A stretch of DNA of 64,000 nt. Source: Flavobacterium sp. Its GTDB lineage: Bacteria > Bacteroidota > Bacteroidia > Flavobacteriales > Flavobacteriaceae. Below, one piece after another: positions 1 through 7,994 of this stretch (position 1 is its first letter; every line of letters begins with the position of its first letter). The position numbers were made by a program, and so were the translations under genes. The stretch spans positions 349,890 to 413,889 of the forward strand of contig JADGMX010000041.1 of assembly GCA_015234525.1 (NCBI GenBank), read 5' to 3'. The notes under the pieces were generated by a model, which saw nothing but the letters and a program-made list of their open reading frames with translations, ran no database searches and was not told where the DNA came from.

Positions 1-97
1 GATCATATAGCGATAATATCTGTGCAGATCCGGCAAGCAGCAAGGCAAGCAGAACCCACCAACGGTACGGATTGAGATATTTCCAGAGTAGTAACAT
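1..97 (-). CDS. ABC exporter (fused permease/ATPase), N-terminal fragment
   Basis: Only the first 32 codons lie inside the window; the gene runs off the left edge. The translation begins MLLLWKYLNPYRWW and continues as a hydrophobic helix ending LSLYD, which is the usual opening of Bacteroidota ABC transporters that fuse a six-helix permease to an ATPase. An in-frame TAG six bases upstream fixes the ATG at 97 as the start. The substrate cannot be guessed from this fragment. Oddly, the T-tract of a strong hairpin ends only five bases before this start codon, so transcription reaching the gene from the right would have to pass a terminator-like structure. The family call rests on a short stretch and is moderate. 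Confidence 0.6.
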   Translation of the reverse strand, partial: MLLLWKYLNPYRWWVLLALLLAGSAQILSLYD

Positions 98-102
98 AGG
101 CT

Positions 103-154
103 AAAAAAAAACTGTTTCACAAAAGAACCTAATTAGGTTTTCTTATGAAACAGT
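103..154 (-). terminator. Rho-independent terminator-like hairpin after csbD-like gene
   Basis: Two 22-base arms at 111-132 and 133-154 pair with three mismatches (outer arm ACTGTTTCA with TGAAACAGT, inner AACCTAA with TTAGGTT). Read on the minus strand the stem is followed at once by eight to nine T residues (111-103). It sits downstream of the CsbD-like gene and immediately upstream of the ABC exporter start. Confidence 0.8.
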
Positions 155-242
155 ATCGAATGCATTTTCATTTAGTTTAACTGCAGGTTCGCGAATATGA
201 AACTAACGATCGGCAGAGATTTTCAATTGAATGGATTCGGAA

Positions 243-428
243 TTATCGTTTAAGGAAATCTCGAATTTCTTCTTCAGTCCTTCCAAGTTTTTGTTGAAGT
301 CGTCCCCAAAGTTCATCTTCCTTTCCTTCTTCGTATAGTAGATCGTCATCGGTAAGATCAGCAAATTTCTGCTTTAACTTACCTTTGAATTCGTCCCAGT
401 TTCCTTCGAGTTCTCTTGAATTTGTCAT
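243..428 (-). CDS. CsbD-like general stress protein
   Basis: A 61-residue hydrophilic protein starting [20 protein letters not shown], which matches the CsbD family signature of an early W-x-E/D-x-K-G-K-x-K stretch. CsbD-like proteins are small, highly charged, stress-induced proteins of unknown biochemical role. I chose the ATG at 428 because a perfect -7 element (TACCTTTG) lies at 466-459, so a start further upstream would fall inside the promoter. The second half is also acidic and amphipathic ([18 protein letters not shown]), which suggests a helical hairpin. It appears monocistronic, closed by the hairpin at 154-103. Confidence 0.8.
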   Translation of the reverse strand: MTNSRELEGNWDEFKGKLKQKFADLTDDDLLYEEGKEDELWGRLQQKLGRTEEEIRDFLKR

Positions 429-458
429 GATAAAAAATTTAAGTTGTTGTGTGTTTTT

Positions 459-466
459 CAAAGGTA
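459..466 (-). promoter_or_regulatory. -7 element TACCTTTG of the CsbD-like gene
   Basis: Exact match to the Bacteroidota -7 consensus TAnnTTTG on the minus strand, 31 bases upstream of the chosen ATG. No convincing -33 TTG at the expected distance. Confidence 0.6.
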
Positions 467-610
467 GGATAACACAAAAGAAGGAGGGTTATACAATTAT
501 TTTCTAAACTTGCATGATTTCCACTTTGCTGGAATTGATAATAATGTAATGCTTTAAGTGAAATAAGTTAATTAATTTGGTGTTCAATATCTTAGGTCAT
601 AGTTATAGAT

Positions 611-1630
611 TTATTCTATGGCGGTTTTTCGCTCGAAAATCAGGTAAATTTGGATACCGAAAAGGATGCTTGCGGCAAATAAGTGAATTGCTTGAGAGCC
701 GAATGGAAAGTCAAAATAATACATGGCAATTCCGCTTGCAATCTCAACGAGCAGGACCGCCATCACCCAATTCATCTTAGAGTGATAAATATCTAGAGAT
801 CGGTTTCGGAGATACAAAAAAAGATTCACCACAAATACTAAAATCGAGAATGTACGATGAAAGTAAAAGTTGAAAGTCGGCTCACTCAAAATCATACTCA
901 TTCGATCATAGCCCAACAATTTAATTTGCTCGTCCACGAACTGGCGAACTTGCGTCCCGGTGATTACCTGGATCATTGTTAAAATTAAAGCGACGATTAC
1001 AAAGCTTGTGAATAATTTATCGCGCTTAAAAACTTTCCTCTGTGGCGATGCGATCCTAATAATGTAGATGACCAGAGCCACGATCAACAAGGCAACAATC
1101 ATATGAAGAGTAATCTTTACCGGATTCAGAACCGAATACACTACCGTAGCGCCGAGCCAGCCCTGAAAGCCCATCAAAAAAACGGATAGCCACGACAGCC
1201 AAATAATGCGTTTATTCACCTTTTTAAATCCAAATGAGAGTATCGCCATAATAAGCGTTGCAAGTCCCGCTAATGCGCCCGCAAGCCTGTTGATGTATTC
1301 AATCCAGGTGTGTGTCGGATTAAAAATAGCATAATCGTGTTTTGTGTATTCTCGCCAATTTTCGGGATTGAACTCGTTTTTGGTTGTAAAGTCGGATGTC
1401 GCCACCAACAATTGTTCGTCTTTGATAATGACCTGACCTTTTTCAAACTCGCGATCAGGCGTCCAGGTCAGCTCTTGAACATCCGTAGGCGGAATATAAT
1501 AACCAAAACATTTTGGCCAATCGGGACAGCCCATGCCAGAGCCGGTCATCCTAACCAGCGCACCTGCCATAATTACAAGATAAATCAGCACCAGAGCAGT
1601 TTTAGCTGTTGGAAGAAAGTATTTTTTCAT
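611..1630 (-). CDS. ctaA: Heme A synthase (COX15/CtaA family)
   Basis: This 339-residue integral membrane enzyme oxidises the C8 methyl of heme O to give heme A for aa3-type cytochrome oxidase. The family motif GSGMGCPDWP lies at about residues 29-38. Four histidines in membrane segments fit the paired heme ligands: H107 (THTWIEYINR), H176 (ITLHMIVA), H258 (FYFHRTFS) and H316 (SQAIHLFA). Eight hydrophobic helices are visible. The long loop between helices 1 and 2 (about residues 45-100) is typical of Bacteroidota members. The gene starts 13 bases after the stop of cca on the same strand, suggesting a tsaC-cca-ctaA transcript. Confidence 0.9.
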   Translation of the reverse strand: MKKYFLPTAKTALVLIYLVIMAGALVRMTGSGMGCPDWPKCFGYYIPPTDVQELTWTPDREFEKGQVIIKDEQLLVATSDFTTKNEFNPENWREYTKHDYAIFNPTHTWIEYINRLAGALAGLATLIMAILSFGFKKVNKRIIWLSWLSVFLMGFQGWLGATVVYSVLNPVKITLHMIVALLIVALVIYIIRIASPQRKVFKRDKLFTSFVIVALILTMIQVITGTQVRQFVDEQIKLLGYDRMSMILSEPTFNFYFHRTFSILVFVVNLFLYLRNRSLDIYHSKMNWVMAVLLVEIASGIAMYYFDFPFGSQAIHLFAASILFGIQIYLIFERKTAIE

Positions 1631-1643
1631 AAGATGGGATTTG

Positions 1644-3065
1644 TTACGCGTCTTTTTTGAGACCTAATGACGCAGCTTTTTTTAACATAAACTCGTATGC
1701 GGCTTCATATTCGTTTGGGATTTCGCCCTCGAGTATGGCTTCTTTAATGGCTTCTTTGATCATTCCGATTTCACGCGAAGGCTGAATATTGAATATTTGC
1801 ATAATATCCTCGCCGCTAATCGGTGGCTGAAAATTCCGAATATGATCACGCGCTTCAACTTCGACGATCTTGTTGCGAACAGTTTTGAAATTGTCGTGGT
1901 AGCGTCTGAATTTATTCGGATTTTTCGTGGTAATATCGGCTTCACATAAAGTCATCAGGCTTTCAACATCTTCACCGGCATCAAAAACCAAACGTCTAAC
2001 GGCTGAATCGGTCACAAGGTCTTGCGCCAATACAATCGGCCGCGAGCTCATCATCACCATTTTCTGGACAAACTTCATTTTGTGATTTAACGGCATATGA
2101 AGTCGTTCGAAGATTTTCTTGACCATCTTTCCGCCAACAAATTCGTGCCCGTGGAACGTCCATCCCACTTTTTTATCGAACCGCTTGGTCGGAGCCTTGC
2201 CAATATCGTGTAAAAGCGCTGACCATCGAAGCCAAACATCGTCGGTATTTTTGGAAATGTTGTCGACAACTTCAAGTGTGTGATAAAAATTGTCTTTGTG
2301 TGTTTGCCCTTCAACTTCCTCGACGCCCTGGAGTGCGGTAAGTTCAGGCAGAATGATCTCAAGCAATTTCGTTTTGTGCAAAAGCAAAAATCCGATTGAA
2401 GGCGTGTCAGTTGAAAGAATTTTGTTGAGTTCATCGACAATGCGTTCGCCGGAAATGATTTTTATCCGTGACGCATTTTCGGTGATTGATGTAATTGCAG
2501 TTTGATCGATCGTAAAATTCAGCTGTGCGGCAAACCTGATTGCACGTAACATCCGCAGAGGATCATCTGAAAATGTGATTGATGGGTCGAGTGGCGTCCG
2601 GATAATTTTGCGATTAAGATCCGAAACACCGTCGAACGGATCGAGAAGCAGTCCGTAATTATTTTGATTCAGCGATAATGCGAGCGCGTTGATGGTAAAA
2701 TCACGACGATCTTGATCATCTTGCAAGGTCCCGTTTTCGACGACCGGATTGCGACTCTCGAAATGGTAGGATTCTTTTCTGGCGCCAACAAATTCGATTT
2801 CGGTGTCTTCATACCGAAGCATCGCGGTTCCGTAGTTTTTAAATACCTGAACTTTTGGTTTTTTAGGCAACATCTCAGAAACCTTTAATGCCAATTCGAT
2901 TCCGCTGCCCACGGCAACAATGTCGATGTCTTTTTTGCTGCCGCGCTCAAGGAGGAGATCGCGAACAAAACCACCAATGACATAGCTATCGATCCCAAGT
3001 TGGGCCGACGCATTCGAAATCACAGTAAATATGGGGTTCGAAAGTGCTTCTTTATAATTTTTCAA
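1644..3065 (-). CDS. cca: CCA tRNA nucleotidyltransferase with HD domain
   Basis: The 473-residue protein adds or repairs the 3' CCA end of tRNAs. The class II nucleotidyltransferase head is clear: GGFVRD at 31-36, the metal-binding DID at 46-48 and RRDFTINALAL at about 120-130. A C-terminal HD phosphohydrolase domain follows, with the HD pair at H286-D287 in WSALLHDIGK. The length and the head-plus-HD layout are usual for Bacteroidota, where the single gene is annotated as CCA-adding enzyme. It lies 28 bases downstream of tsaC and 13 bases upstream of ctaA; two tRNA-modifying genes in one transcript is a sensible pairing. A pure poly(A) polymerase role is unlikely but not excluded by sequence alone. 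Confidence 0.88.
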   Translation of the reverse strand: MKNYKEALSNPIFTVISNASAQLGIDSYVIGGFVRDLLLERGSKKDIDIVAVGSGIELALKVSEMLPKKPKVQVFKNYGTAMLRYEDTEIEFVGARKESYHFESRNPVVENGTLQDDQDRRDFTINALALSLNQNNYGLLLDPFDGVSDLNRKIIRTPLDPSITFSDDPLRMLRAIRFAAQLNFTIDQTAITSITENASRIKIISGERIVDELNKILSTDTPSIGFLLLHKTKLLEIILPELTALQGVEEVEGQTHKDNFYHTLEVVDNISKNTDDVWLRWSALLHDIGKAPTKRFDKKVGWTFHGHEFVGGKMVKKIFERLHMPLNHKMKFVQKMVMMSSRPIVLAQDLVTDSAVRRLVFDAGEDVESLMTLCEADITTKNPNKFRRYHDNFKTVRNKIVEVEARDHIRNFQPPISGEDIMQIFNIQPSREIGMIKEAIKEAILEGEIPNEYEAAYEFMLKKAASLGLKKDA

Positions 3066-3093
3066 GGCCAGAAATTTTTGATGATGCCGCGGG

Positions 3094-3657
3094 CTATTTT
3101 CGGATGATTTTTACCTGCGAGTCCAAAGTCAGTTTGATGATTGCCGACGGTTTTCCGCCAACACGCTCCCGATCGAGGTTAACGACATAGTCGACGCCAT
3201 CGATGATTTCCTTACTGATTTCAGAAAACGAGGCCGGCGAAGGCATTCCTGAAATATTTGCCGAAGTCGACACCAGCGGTTTTTTCATTCGCTCCATCAG
3301 CTTAAAACAAAAAGGTTCCTTAACCAGACGGACGCCAAGCGAATTGTCCTCAGCGATTAAACTTTTGGCGATATTTTTTGGTTTGTCGAGAATCAGTGTG
3401 GTTGGTTTTTCGGAAAAATCGAGAATTTGCCAAGCTACATCTGGAATTTCGTGAAATACATTATACATCATTTTTTCGCCGTTCATCAAAACGATCATCG
3501 ACTTGGCTTCCGACCGTTTTTTCAACGCGAAAATCTTCTGAATTGCCGCTTCGTTCGTGGCGTCGCACCCAATTCCCCAGATCGTATCAGTCGGATATAA
3601 AATGATTCCACCTTCCTTAATTACCTCATATGCATTGTGTATTTCCTGACTAATCAT
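3094..3657 (-). CDS. tsaC: L-threonylcarbamoyladenylate synthase (YrdC/Sua5 family)
   Basis: This enzyme makes threonylcarbamoyl-AMP from threonine, bicarbonate and ATP for the t6A37 modification of ANN-decoding tRNAs. The YrdC fold signature is visible: GGIILYPTDTIWGIGCDA near the N-terminus, LKKRSEAKSM (the KR/K-S-E nucleotide-site motif), and STSANISGMPSP in the second half. At 188 residues it is the short TsaC form without the Sua5 C-terminal domain. I start at ATG 3657; an in-frame TTG 24 bases upstream is less likely because a -7 element (TAACTTTG) sits at 3686-3679. First gene of a probable tsaC-cca-ctaA operon, divergent from the nonulosonate locus. Confidence 0.88.
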   Translation of the reverse strand: MISQEIHNAYEVIKEGGIILYPTDTIWGIGCDATNEAAIQKIFALKKRSEAKSMIVLMNGEKMMYNVFHEIPDVAWQILDFSEKPTTLILDKPKNIAKSLIAEDNSLGVRLVKEPFCFKLMERMKKPLVSTSANISGMPSPASFSEISKEIIDGVDYVVNLDRERVGGKPSAIIKLTLDSQVKIIRK

Positions 3658-3678
3658 CGGTTTTAGCTCAATTTTGCG

Positions 3679-3686
3679 CAAAGTTA
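3679..3686 (-). promoter_or_regulatory. -7 element TAACTTTG of tsaC
   Basis: Exact TAnnTTTG match on the minus strand, 22 bases upstream of the tsaC ATG. It shares a 132-base divergent intergenic region with the promoter of the first glycan locus. Confidence 0.6.
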
Positions 3687-3750
3687 ATCATAACTTTCTT
3701 AGCAGAATTGCAATTATTCAAGTATTGATTAGTTGTATTGGCAAGTATTA

Positions 3751-3758
3751 TATATTTG
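3751..3758 (+). promoter_or_regulatory. -7 element TATATTTG of the nonulosonate locus
   Basis: Exact TAnnTTTG match 31 bases upstream of the ATG at 3790. Longer in-frame starts before 3790 would overlap this promoter, which supports the ATG at 3790. TTG triplets lie 15 and 23 bases upstream rather than at the ideal spacing. Confidence 0.6.
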
Positions 3759-3789
3759 TAGTCTCAAATTCGCGTTAAACTTTTTGCAC

Positions 3790-4965
3790 ATGTCGAAAAA
3801 AATCGGTTTTATTCCGCTCCGCAAGGGATCAAAAGGGATTCGGAATAAAAACAAAAAAAAGATGGCTGGTCGGCCGTTATTTTCCTGGGTTCTGACTGAA
3901 GCCTTATTATCGGATCTTGACCAGATCATTGTTTATACCGACGATCAGGAAATCATCGATTATATTTCGGCTGAGTATCATTGGACGACGAAAGTCAACG
4001 CAGTGATGCGAAGTGCTGAAAGTGCCACCGATACGGCTTCAACTGAGACGGCGATGCTCGAATATTGTGAATCAATCAATTTCGATTTTTCATTGTTTTG
4101 TCTTTTGCAAGCCACATCACCATTAACCACCCGGCACGATATTAACACTTGCATTTCTAAAATTTATACCGAAGACTGCGATTCTGCGTTAACAGTTGTC
4201 CGAACGCACCGTTTTATTTGGAATGAAGACGGTTCGCCTGCAAATTACGATTATTTGAATCGGCCACGTCGACAGGATTTTAACGGACTTTTGATCGAAA
4301 ATGGTGCTGTTTATGTCGCTAAAGCAGATGTCGTAAAGCAAAACCGAAATCGCCTTGGCGGAAAGATCGCAATTGTTGAAATGCCTGAAGAAACGCTGAT
4401 GGAAATTGATAGCATGAGCGACTGGGGAATTGTTGAAAATTTGTTGATCGACCGATTGCGCGCACAAAAGAAGTCGGATCGAATTACGCATTTGCTGCTC
4501 GATGTCGACGGTGTTTTTACCGATGGTTGTGTTTACTTTGGCCCTGAAGGCGAATTGCTCAAAAAGTTCGACATGCGCGACGGAATGGGGCTTGAGGTTT
4601 TAAGACAATATGATGTTGAGGTGATGGTGATGACTTCCGAGAATTCGAAATTGGTCGAACAACGGATGAAGAAATTAAAAATCGATAAGGCTTACTTTGG
4701 AGTTAAAGACAAATATGCCTTTCTTCAGAATTTGATGCTTGAGAAAAATCTCAGCAGCGGAAATCTTGCCTATATCGGTGATGATATCAACGATTTGGCA
4801 TCGATGCTTACTGTTGGATGGTCTTTTGCGCCAAACAACGCAATGGATATTATAAAAAAGAATGCTGATTTTACGGTAAATACAAACTCGGCCGCCGGTG
4901 CAATCCGTACTGTTTGCGACCATATTATGAAATATAACAAACGCTATGAAAAAAACGGAATATAA
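3790..4965 (+). CDS. neuA: CMP-nonulosonate (acylneuraminate) cytidylyltransferase fused to HAD phosphatase
   Basis: The 391-residue protein has two enzyme domains. Residues 1-225 are a CMP-sialate/KDN synthetase: IPLRKGSKGIRNKN at 8-21 replaces the canonical IPARGGSKGIPGKN, and LLQATSPL lies at 105-112. Residues 230-391 are a cap-less HAD phosphatase of the KDO-8-phosphate phosphatase type, with the nucleophile motif DVDGVFTDG at 238-246 and GDDIND at 330-335. Together they would dephosphorylate a nonulosonate 9-phosphate and then activate the free sugar with CTP. The same domain order is known in vertebrate CMAS. The stop overlaps the start of the synthase gene by 20 bases. Kdo is a less likely substrate given the NeuB-type partner. 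Confidence 0.82.
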   Translation: MSKKIGFIPLRKGSKGIRNKNKKKMAGRPLFSWVLTEALLSDLDQIIVYTDDQEIIDYISAEYHWTTKVNAVMRSAESATDTASTETAMLEYCESINFDFSLFCLLQATSPLTTRHDINTCISKIYTEDCDSALTVVRTHRFIWNEDGSPANYDYLNRPRRQDFNGLLIENGAVYVAKADVVKQNRNRLGGKIAIVEMPEETLMEIDSMSDWGIVENLLIDRLRAQKKSDRITHLLLDVDGVFTDGCVYFGPEGELLKKFDMRDGMGLEVLRQYDVEVMVMTSENSKLVEQRMKKLKIDKAYFGVKDKYAFLQNLMLEKNLSSGNLAYIGDDINDLASMLTVGWSFAPNNAMDIIKKNADFTVNTNSAAGAIRTVCDHIMKYNKRYEKNGI

Positions 4966-5827
4966 AAAGCCATTCCTTATTGCCGAAATCGGTTGCAATC
5001 ACAAAGGAGAAATGGAACTCGCAAAAGAACTCATCAAAATTGCAAAGATCTTTTGCGGTGCCGATGCGGTTAAGTTTCAAAAGAGAAACAATCGCGAACT
5101 TCTAACTGAAGAACAATACAACGCGCCACATCCAAATCCGGCAAATTCGTACGGAGATACGTATGGAGCTCACCGTGAATTCCTGGAATTTGATGTTGCT
5201 CAAAACAAAGAATTAAAAGAATATTGCGAGGAATTGGGGATTATATATTCGACCTCAGTTTGGGATTTGACTTCAGCTAAAGAAATCACATCGATCAATC
5301 CGCAGTTCATCAAAATTCCATCAGCTTGTAATAACAATTACGAGATGCTTGACTGGCTTTGCAAAAATTACACTGGTGAAATTCATATTTCAACCGGGAT
5401 GACGACCAAGGACGAAACCGAAGATCTTGTGAATTTCTTTATGGAAAGAGGACGCAACATGGATTTGGTACTTTATAACTGCACCTCGGGTTATCCTGTG
5501 CCGTTTAAGGATGTTTGCTTATTGGATATTTTGATTCTTCAGGAAAAATATGCTGATAAAGTAAAATCAATTGGTTTTTCGGGTCATCACCTCGGAATCG
5601 CAGTCGACATTGCTGCCTACACCCTTGGAGCAAATATCATCGAAAGACATTATACGTTAGACCGCACCTGGAAAGGGACCGATCACGCTGCATCGCTTGA
5701 GCCAATGGGACTTCGCAAGCTTTCCCGAGATCTTGAAGCTACGTACGAAGCGCTTCGCTACAAAGAGAAAGACATTCTCGATATCGAGCAAGTTCAACGA
5801 GACAAATTAAAAAACAAGAAAGTTTAA
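4946..5827 (+). CDS. neuB: NeuB-type nonulosonate synthase lacking the C-terminal SAF domain
   Basis: The 293-residue TIM-barrel enzyme should condense PEP with a mannose derivative. NeuB landmarks are in order: AEIGCNHKG at 13-21, AVKFQK at 41-46, HISTGMTT at 147-154, CTSGYPVPF at 179-187, ERHYTLDR at 233-240 and DHAASLEP at 246-253. The usual SDH before LGI is SGHH here (212-215). Bacterial NeuB is normally about 340-350 residues with an antifreeze-like SAF domain that covers the active site; this protein stops about 40 residues after the barrel, so the SAF domain is missing. It overlaps the upstream gene by 20 bases and is followed after 3 bases by a sialyltransferase-like gene, so the three are surely co-transcribed. 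Substrate (ManNAc-6-P, Man-6-P or ManNAc) is not settled by sequence. Confidence 0.8.
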   Translation: MKKTEYKKPFLIAEIGCNHKGEMELAKELIKIAKIFCGADAVKFQKRNNRELLTEEQYNAPHPNPANSYGDTYGAHREFLEFDVAQNKELKEYCEELGIIYSTSVWDLTSAKEITSINPQFIKIPSACNNNYEMLDWLCKNYTGEIHISTGMTTKDETEDLVNFFMERGRNMDLVLYNCTSGYPVPFKDVCLLDILILQEKYADKVKSIGFSGHHLGIAVDIAAYTLGANIIERHYTLDRTWKGTDHAASLEPMGLRKLSRDLEATYEALRYKEKDILDIEQVQRDKLKNKKV

Positions 5828-5830
5828 TTT

Positions 5831-6847
5831 ATGAATCAAACCTTTGTCTGTTGCTCGACCTATCATGTTTATTTGTCGATTATCGAAGCCTATAAGTTCA
5901 AGTACGAAGGCCACGATTCGATACTGATATTTTTTGTCGATCATATTGAAGGTATTGAGGAATTTGTCGATAACGTCGCGAAAATCGGCGTGTTCAAGAA
6001 AGTCCTCAAGATTCAGGGTTACACGTTAATCCGAAATTTAAAGCAACGATACGGCGCGTGGAGGTATTTTACTCAACGTGCCTCAATCGTGGTTGATCTT
6101 TATCAGAAAAGCAATCCGGAACTGGTCGAATATGATGCCTTTATTGCCAATTCTCAGATTAATCTTTTTCAAATCAATCGCACCCGGGCGTACTTTCTGA
6201 TAAAATATCCCGAAAACCATTTCCGAATGTACGAAGACGGTTACGGAACCTACACTCAGAAGCTTCCGGCAATGCGTCACTTTAACCGAAAATACATTAC
6301 CAAATTTCCGGTGTTAAAAGGACATGATCCTCAGATTAAAGAAGTCGTGGTGAGCTTTCCTGAAAAAGTTGTCGATAAAGTTTTGATTCCGAAATTGAAA
6401 AAACTCAACATTCAGGCGCTTGAAGACGGCATCAGGGAAGAAGATAAGTGCAAAGTTATAACTTCAATTATCGGCGACGTATCAGTAATGCGTGAGCGCG
6501 CCACCATTGTAATTACGCAGCCAATTTCCGAAGACGGAATCTGTACCGAAAACGAAAAGAAAAAACTTTACGGAGATATTATCGATGCCGAGATCGAAAG
6601 CGGACATATGGTCTATCTCAAAACACATCCACGCGAACGAACAGTCTATTCCTACGAGAAAGATGGCTTGTACAATTTGCCGAAATATTTTCCACTCGAG
6701 GTTTTTAACCTTTCTAAAAATTTGATGATCGAAAGAGCTGTATCATTTTATTCAACTGCGCTCTATAACCTCAAACATGTTGATGAGAAAGTATTGCTTG
6801 GTGAGGATTATCTCCAAAAAGCAATCGTCAAACTTAGAAAGCGGTAA
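5831..6847 (+). CDS. Putative sialyltransferase (GT52-like)
   Basis: The 338-residue protein opens FVCCSTYHVYLSI, the N-terminal strand and turn seen in GT52 sialyl- and related transferases. Three motifs shared by the GT38/GT52/GT80 bacterial sialyltransferases are present in order: the D/E-D/E-G motif as EDG at 135-137, the HP motif in KTHPRE at 264-269, and a serine/threonine pair (S308-T309 in SFYSTALY). No signal peptide or membrane segment is seen, so it likely works at the cytoplasmic face. It sits 3 bases behind the synthase and would use its CMP-sugar. It ends exactly where the convergent GT4 gene ends (stop codons abut). The acceptor is unknown; the family call is by motif, not by alignment. 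Confidence 0.65.
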   Translation: MNQTFVCCSTYHVYLSIIEAYKFKYEGHDSILIFFVDHIEGIEEFVDNVAKIGVFKKVLKIQGYTLIRNLKQRYGAWRYFTQRASIVVDLYQKSNPELVEYDAFIANSQINLFQINRTRAYFLIKYPENHFRMYEDGYGTYTQKLPAMRHFNRKYITKFPVLKGHDPQIKEVVVSFPEKVVDKVLIPKLKKLNIQALEDGIREEDKCKVITSIIGDVSVMRERATIVITQPISEDGICTENEKKKLYGDIIDAEIESGHMVYLKTHPRERTVYSYEKDGLYNLPKYFPLEVFNLSKNLMIERAVSFYSTALYNLKHVDEKVLLGEDYLQKAIVKLRKR

Positions 6848-7915
6848 CTACTTTAGAAGATCCCGATAAACCTCAAAATACTGTTTTGCGGCGTTCTCCC
6901 AAGTGAATTCGTTTGAGCGGGCGATCAATTTTGGTACAATCAGTTCGGCATTAGTTTCGAATTCGGCCATTCCGCGATTAAAAACCGACGCCATGTATTG
7001 CGGATCGAAATCTTCCCAATAGTTTGCCAGATCGCCACCGATTTCCGGAAGTGATGTTTTATCGGAAATAAATACCGGCTTGCCAAATCGCATTGCCTCG
7101 ATTACCGGAAGCCCGAAACCTTCCCGCAACGACGGAAAAACAAACGCCTTACAATTATTGTAGTAATATTGCCGCTCGATATCGGATACTTTTCCGACTA
7201 GCGTCACACGATCAGCAATGCCAAGCGATTGTGCCCGGGTTTTAATTTCTTCGGCTTCTTTAGTCGAATTTTTGCCGGCAATGACAAGTTCATAACCAGA
7301 TATATTCGCAAGCATTTCGACAAGGGTAATAAAATTTTTACGTCCGGTTATTTCGCCAATCGCAAATAAAAAGGGTTTGGTAGGAACGTAGTTTGGACGG
7401 TAATTTTCAGGAAACACGATCTCTTTAATCGGATTTCCATTGTAAATAACGTATTGCGGAACATCTGGAACCTTATACCACTGGTGCGTTGACGATTTTG
7501 CAAAGTTCGAAATATACGTGATTGCAACGCTCTTGCTGAGTTTCTCCTGAAATTTCTGATGCTCTTCAAATTGCATGTAGTTTTCAGGATTTCGAACAAA
7601 TGGCGTGTTGTGAACCGTTAATAAATACGGAACGTTACCGTGCGGCTCGATCTTAGTGTTTTGATTTAACGAATGCCAGAGGTCGTAATTCTTTCTGATC
7701 CGAAAAGCAGGATATCGCTGAAACGAATAGTACCGTTTGTAAGAAAATGACTTGCCAAACTCGGATTTTAGATAATTGAGGTTTTCAGCGAGAATTTCAA
7801 ATTTGAACTCGTCCTGATTCACATCTCGCAAACTTCGGAGTAAGTGTAAATTAAACTGTCCGAATCCAAAATACAGGTTTTTAATATGATGCGACTCTAA
7901 AAAAATCGTTTTCAT
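6848..7915 (-). CDS. Glycosyltransferase family 4
   Basis: A 355-residue GT-B fold retaining glycosyltransferase. The C-terminal nucleotide-sugar site is clear: the E-x7-E motif in REGFGLPVIEAMRFGKPV, followed by TSLPEIGG, and FAIGEITGRKN marks the start of the second Rossmann half. No transmembrane segment is evident. It is the only minus-strand member between the sialyltransferase-like gene and the Kdo-kinase-like gene, with its own short divergent upstream region (7916-7994). A near-consensus -7 element (TAATATTG) lies about 20 bases upstream on the minus strand. Likely adds a sugar to the lipooligosaccharide core; donor and acceptor unknown. Confidence 0.82.
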   Translation of the reverse strand: MKTIFLESHHIKNLYFGFGQFNLHLLRSLRDVNQDEFKFEILAENLNYLKSEFGKSFSYKRYYSFQRYPAFRIRKNYDLWHSLNQNTKIEPHGNVPYLLTVHNTPFVRNPENYMQFEEHQKFQEKLSKSVAITYISNFAKSSTHQWYKVPDVPQYVIYNGNPIKEIVFPENYRPNYVPTKPFLFAIGEITGRKNFITLVEMLANISGYELVIAGKNSTKEAEEIKTRAQSLGIADRVTLVGKVSDIERQYYYNNCKAFVFPSLREGFGLPVIEAMRFGKPVFISDKTSLPEIGGDLANYWEDFDPQYMASVFNRGMAEFETNAELIVPKLIARSNEFTWENAAKQYFEVYRDLLK

Positions 7916-7994
7916 TCACAAAATCGTTTGCACAATATTACCCATAAATTTCTAAAGTGATTCCATATTTTAAACATTGTTGTATTTTAGCGCT

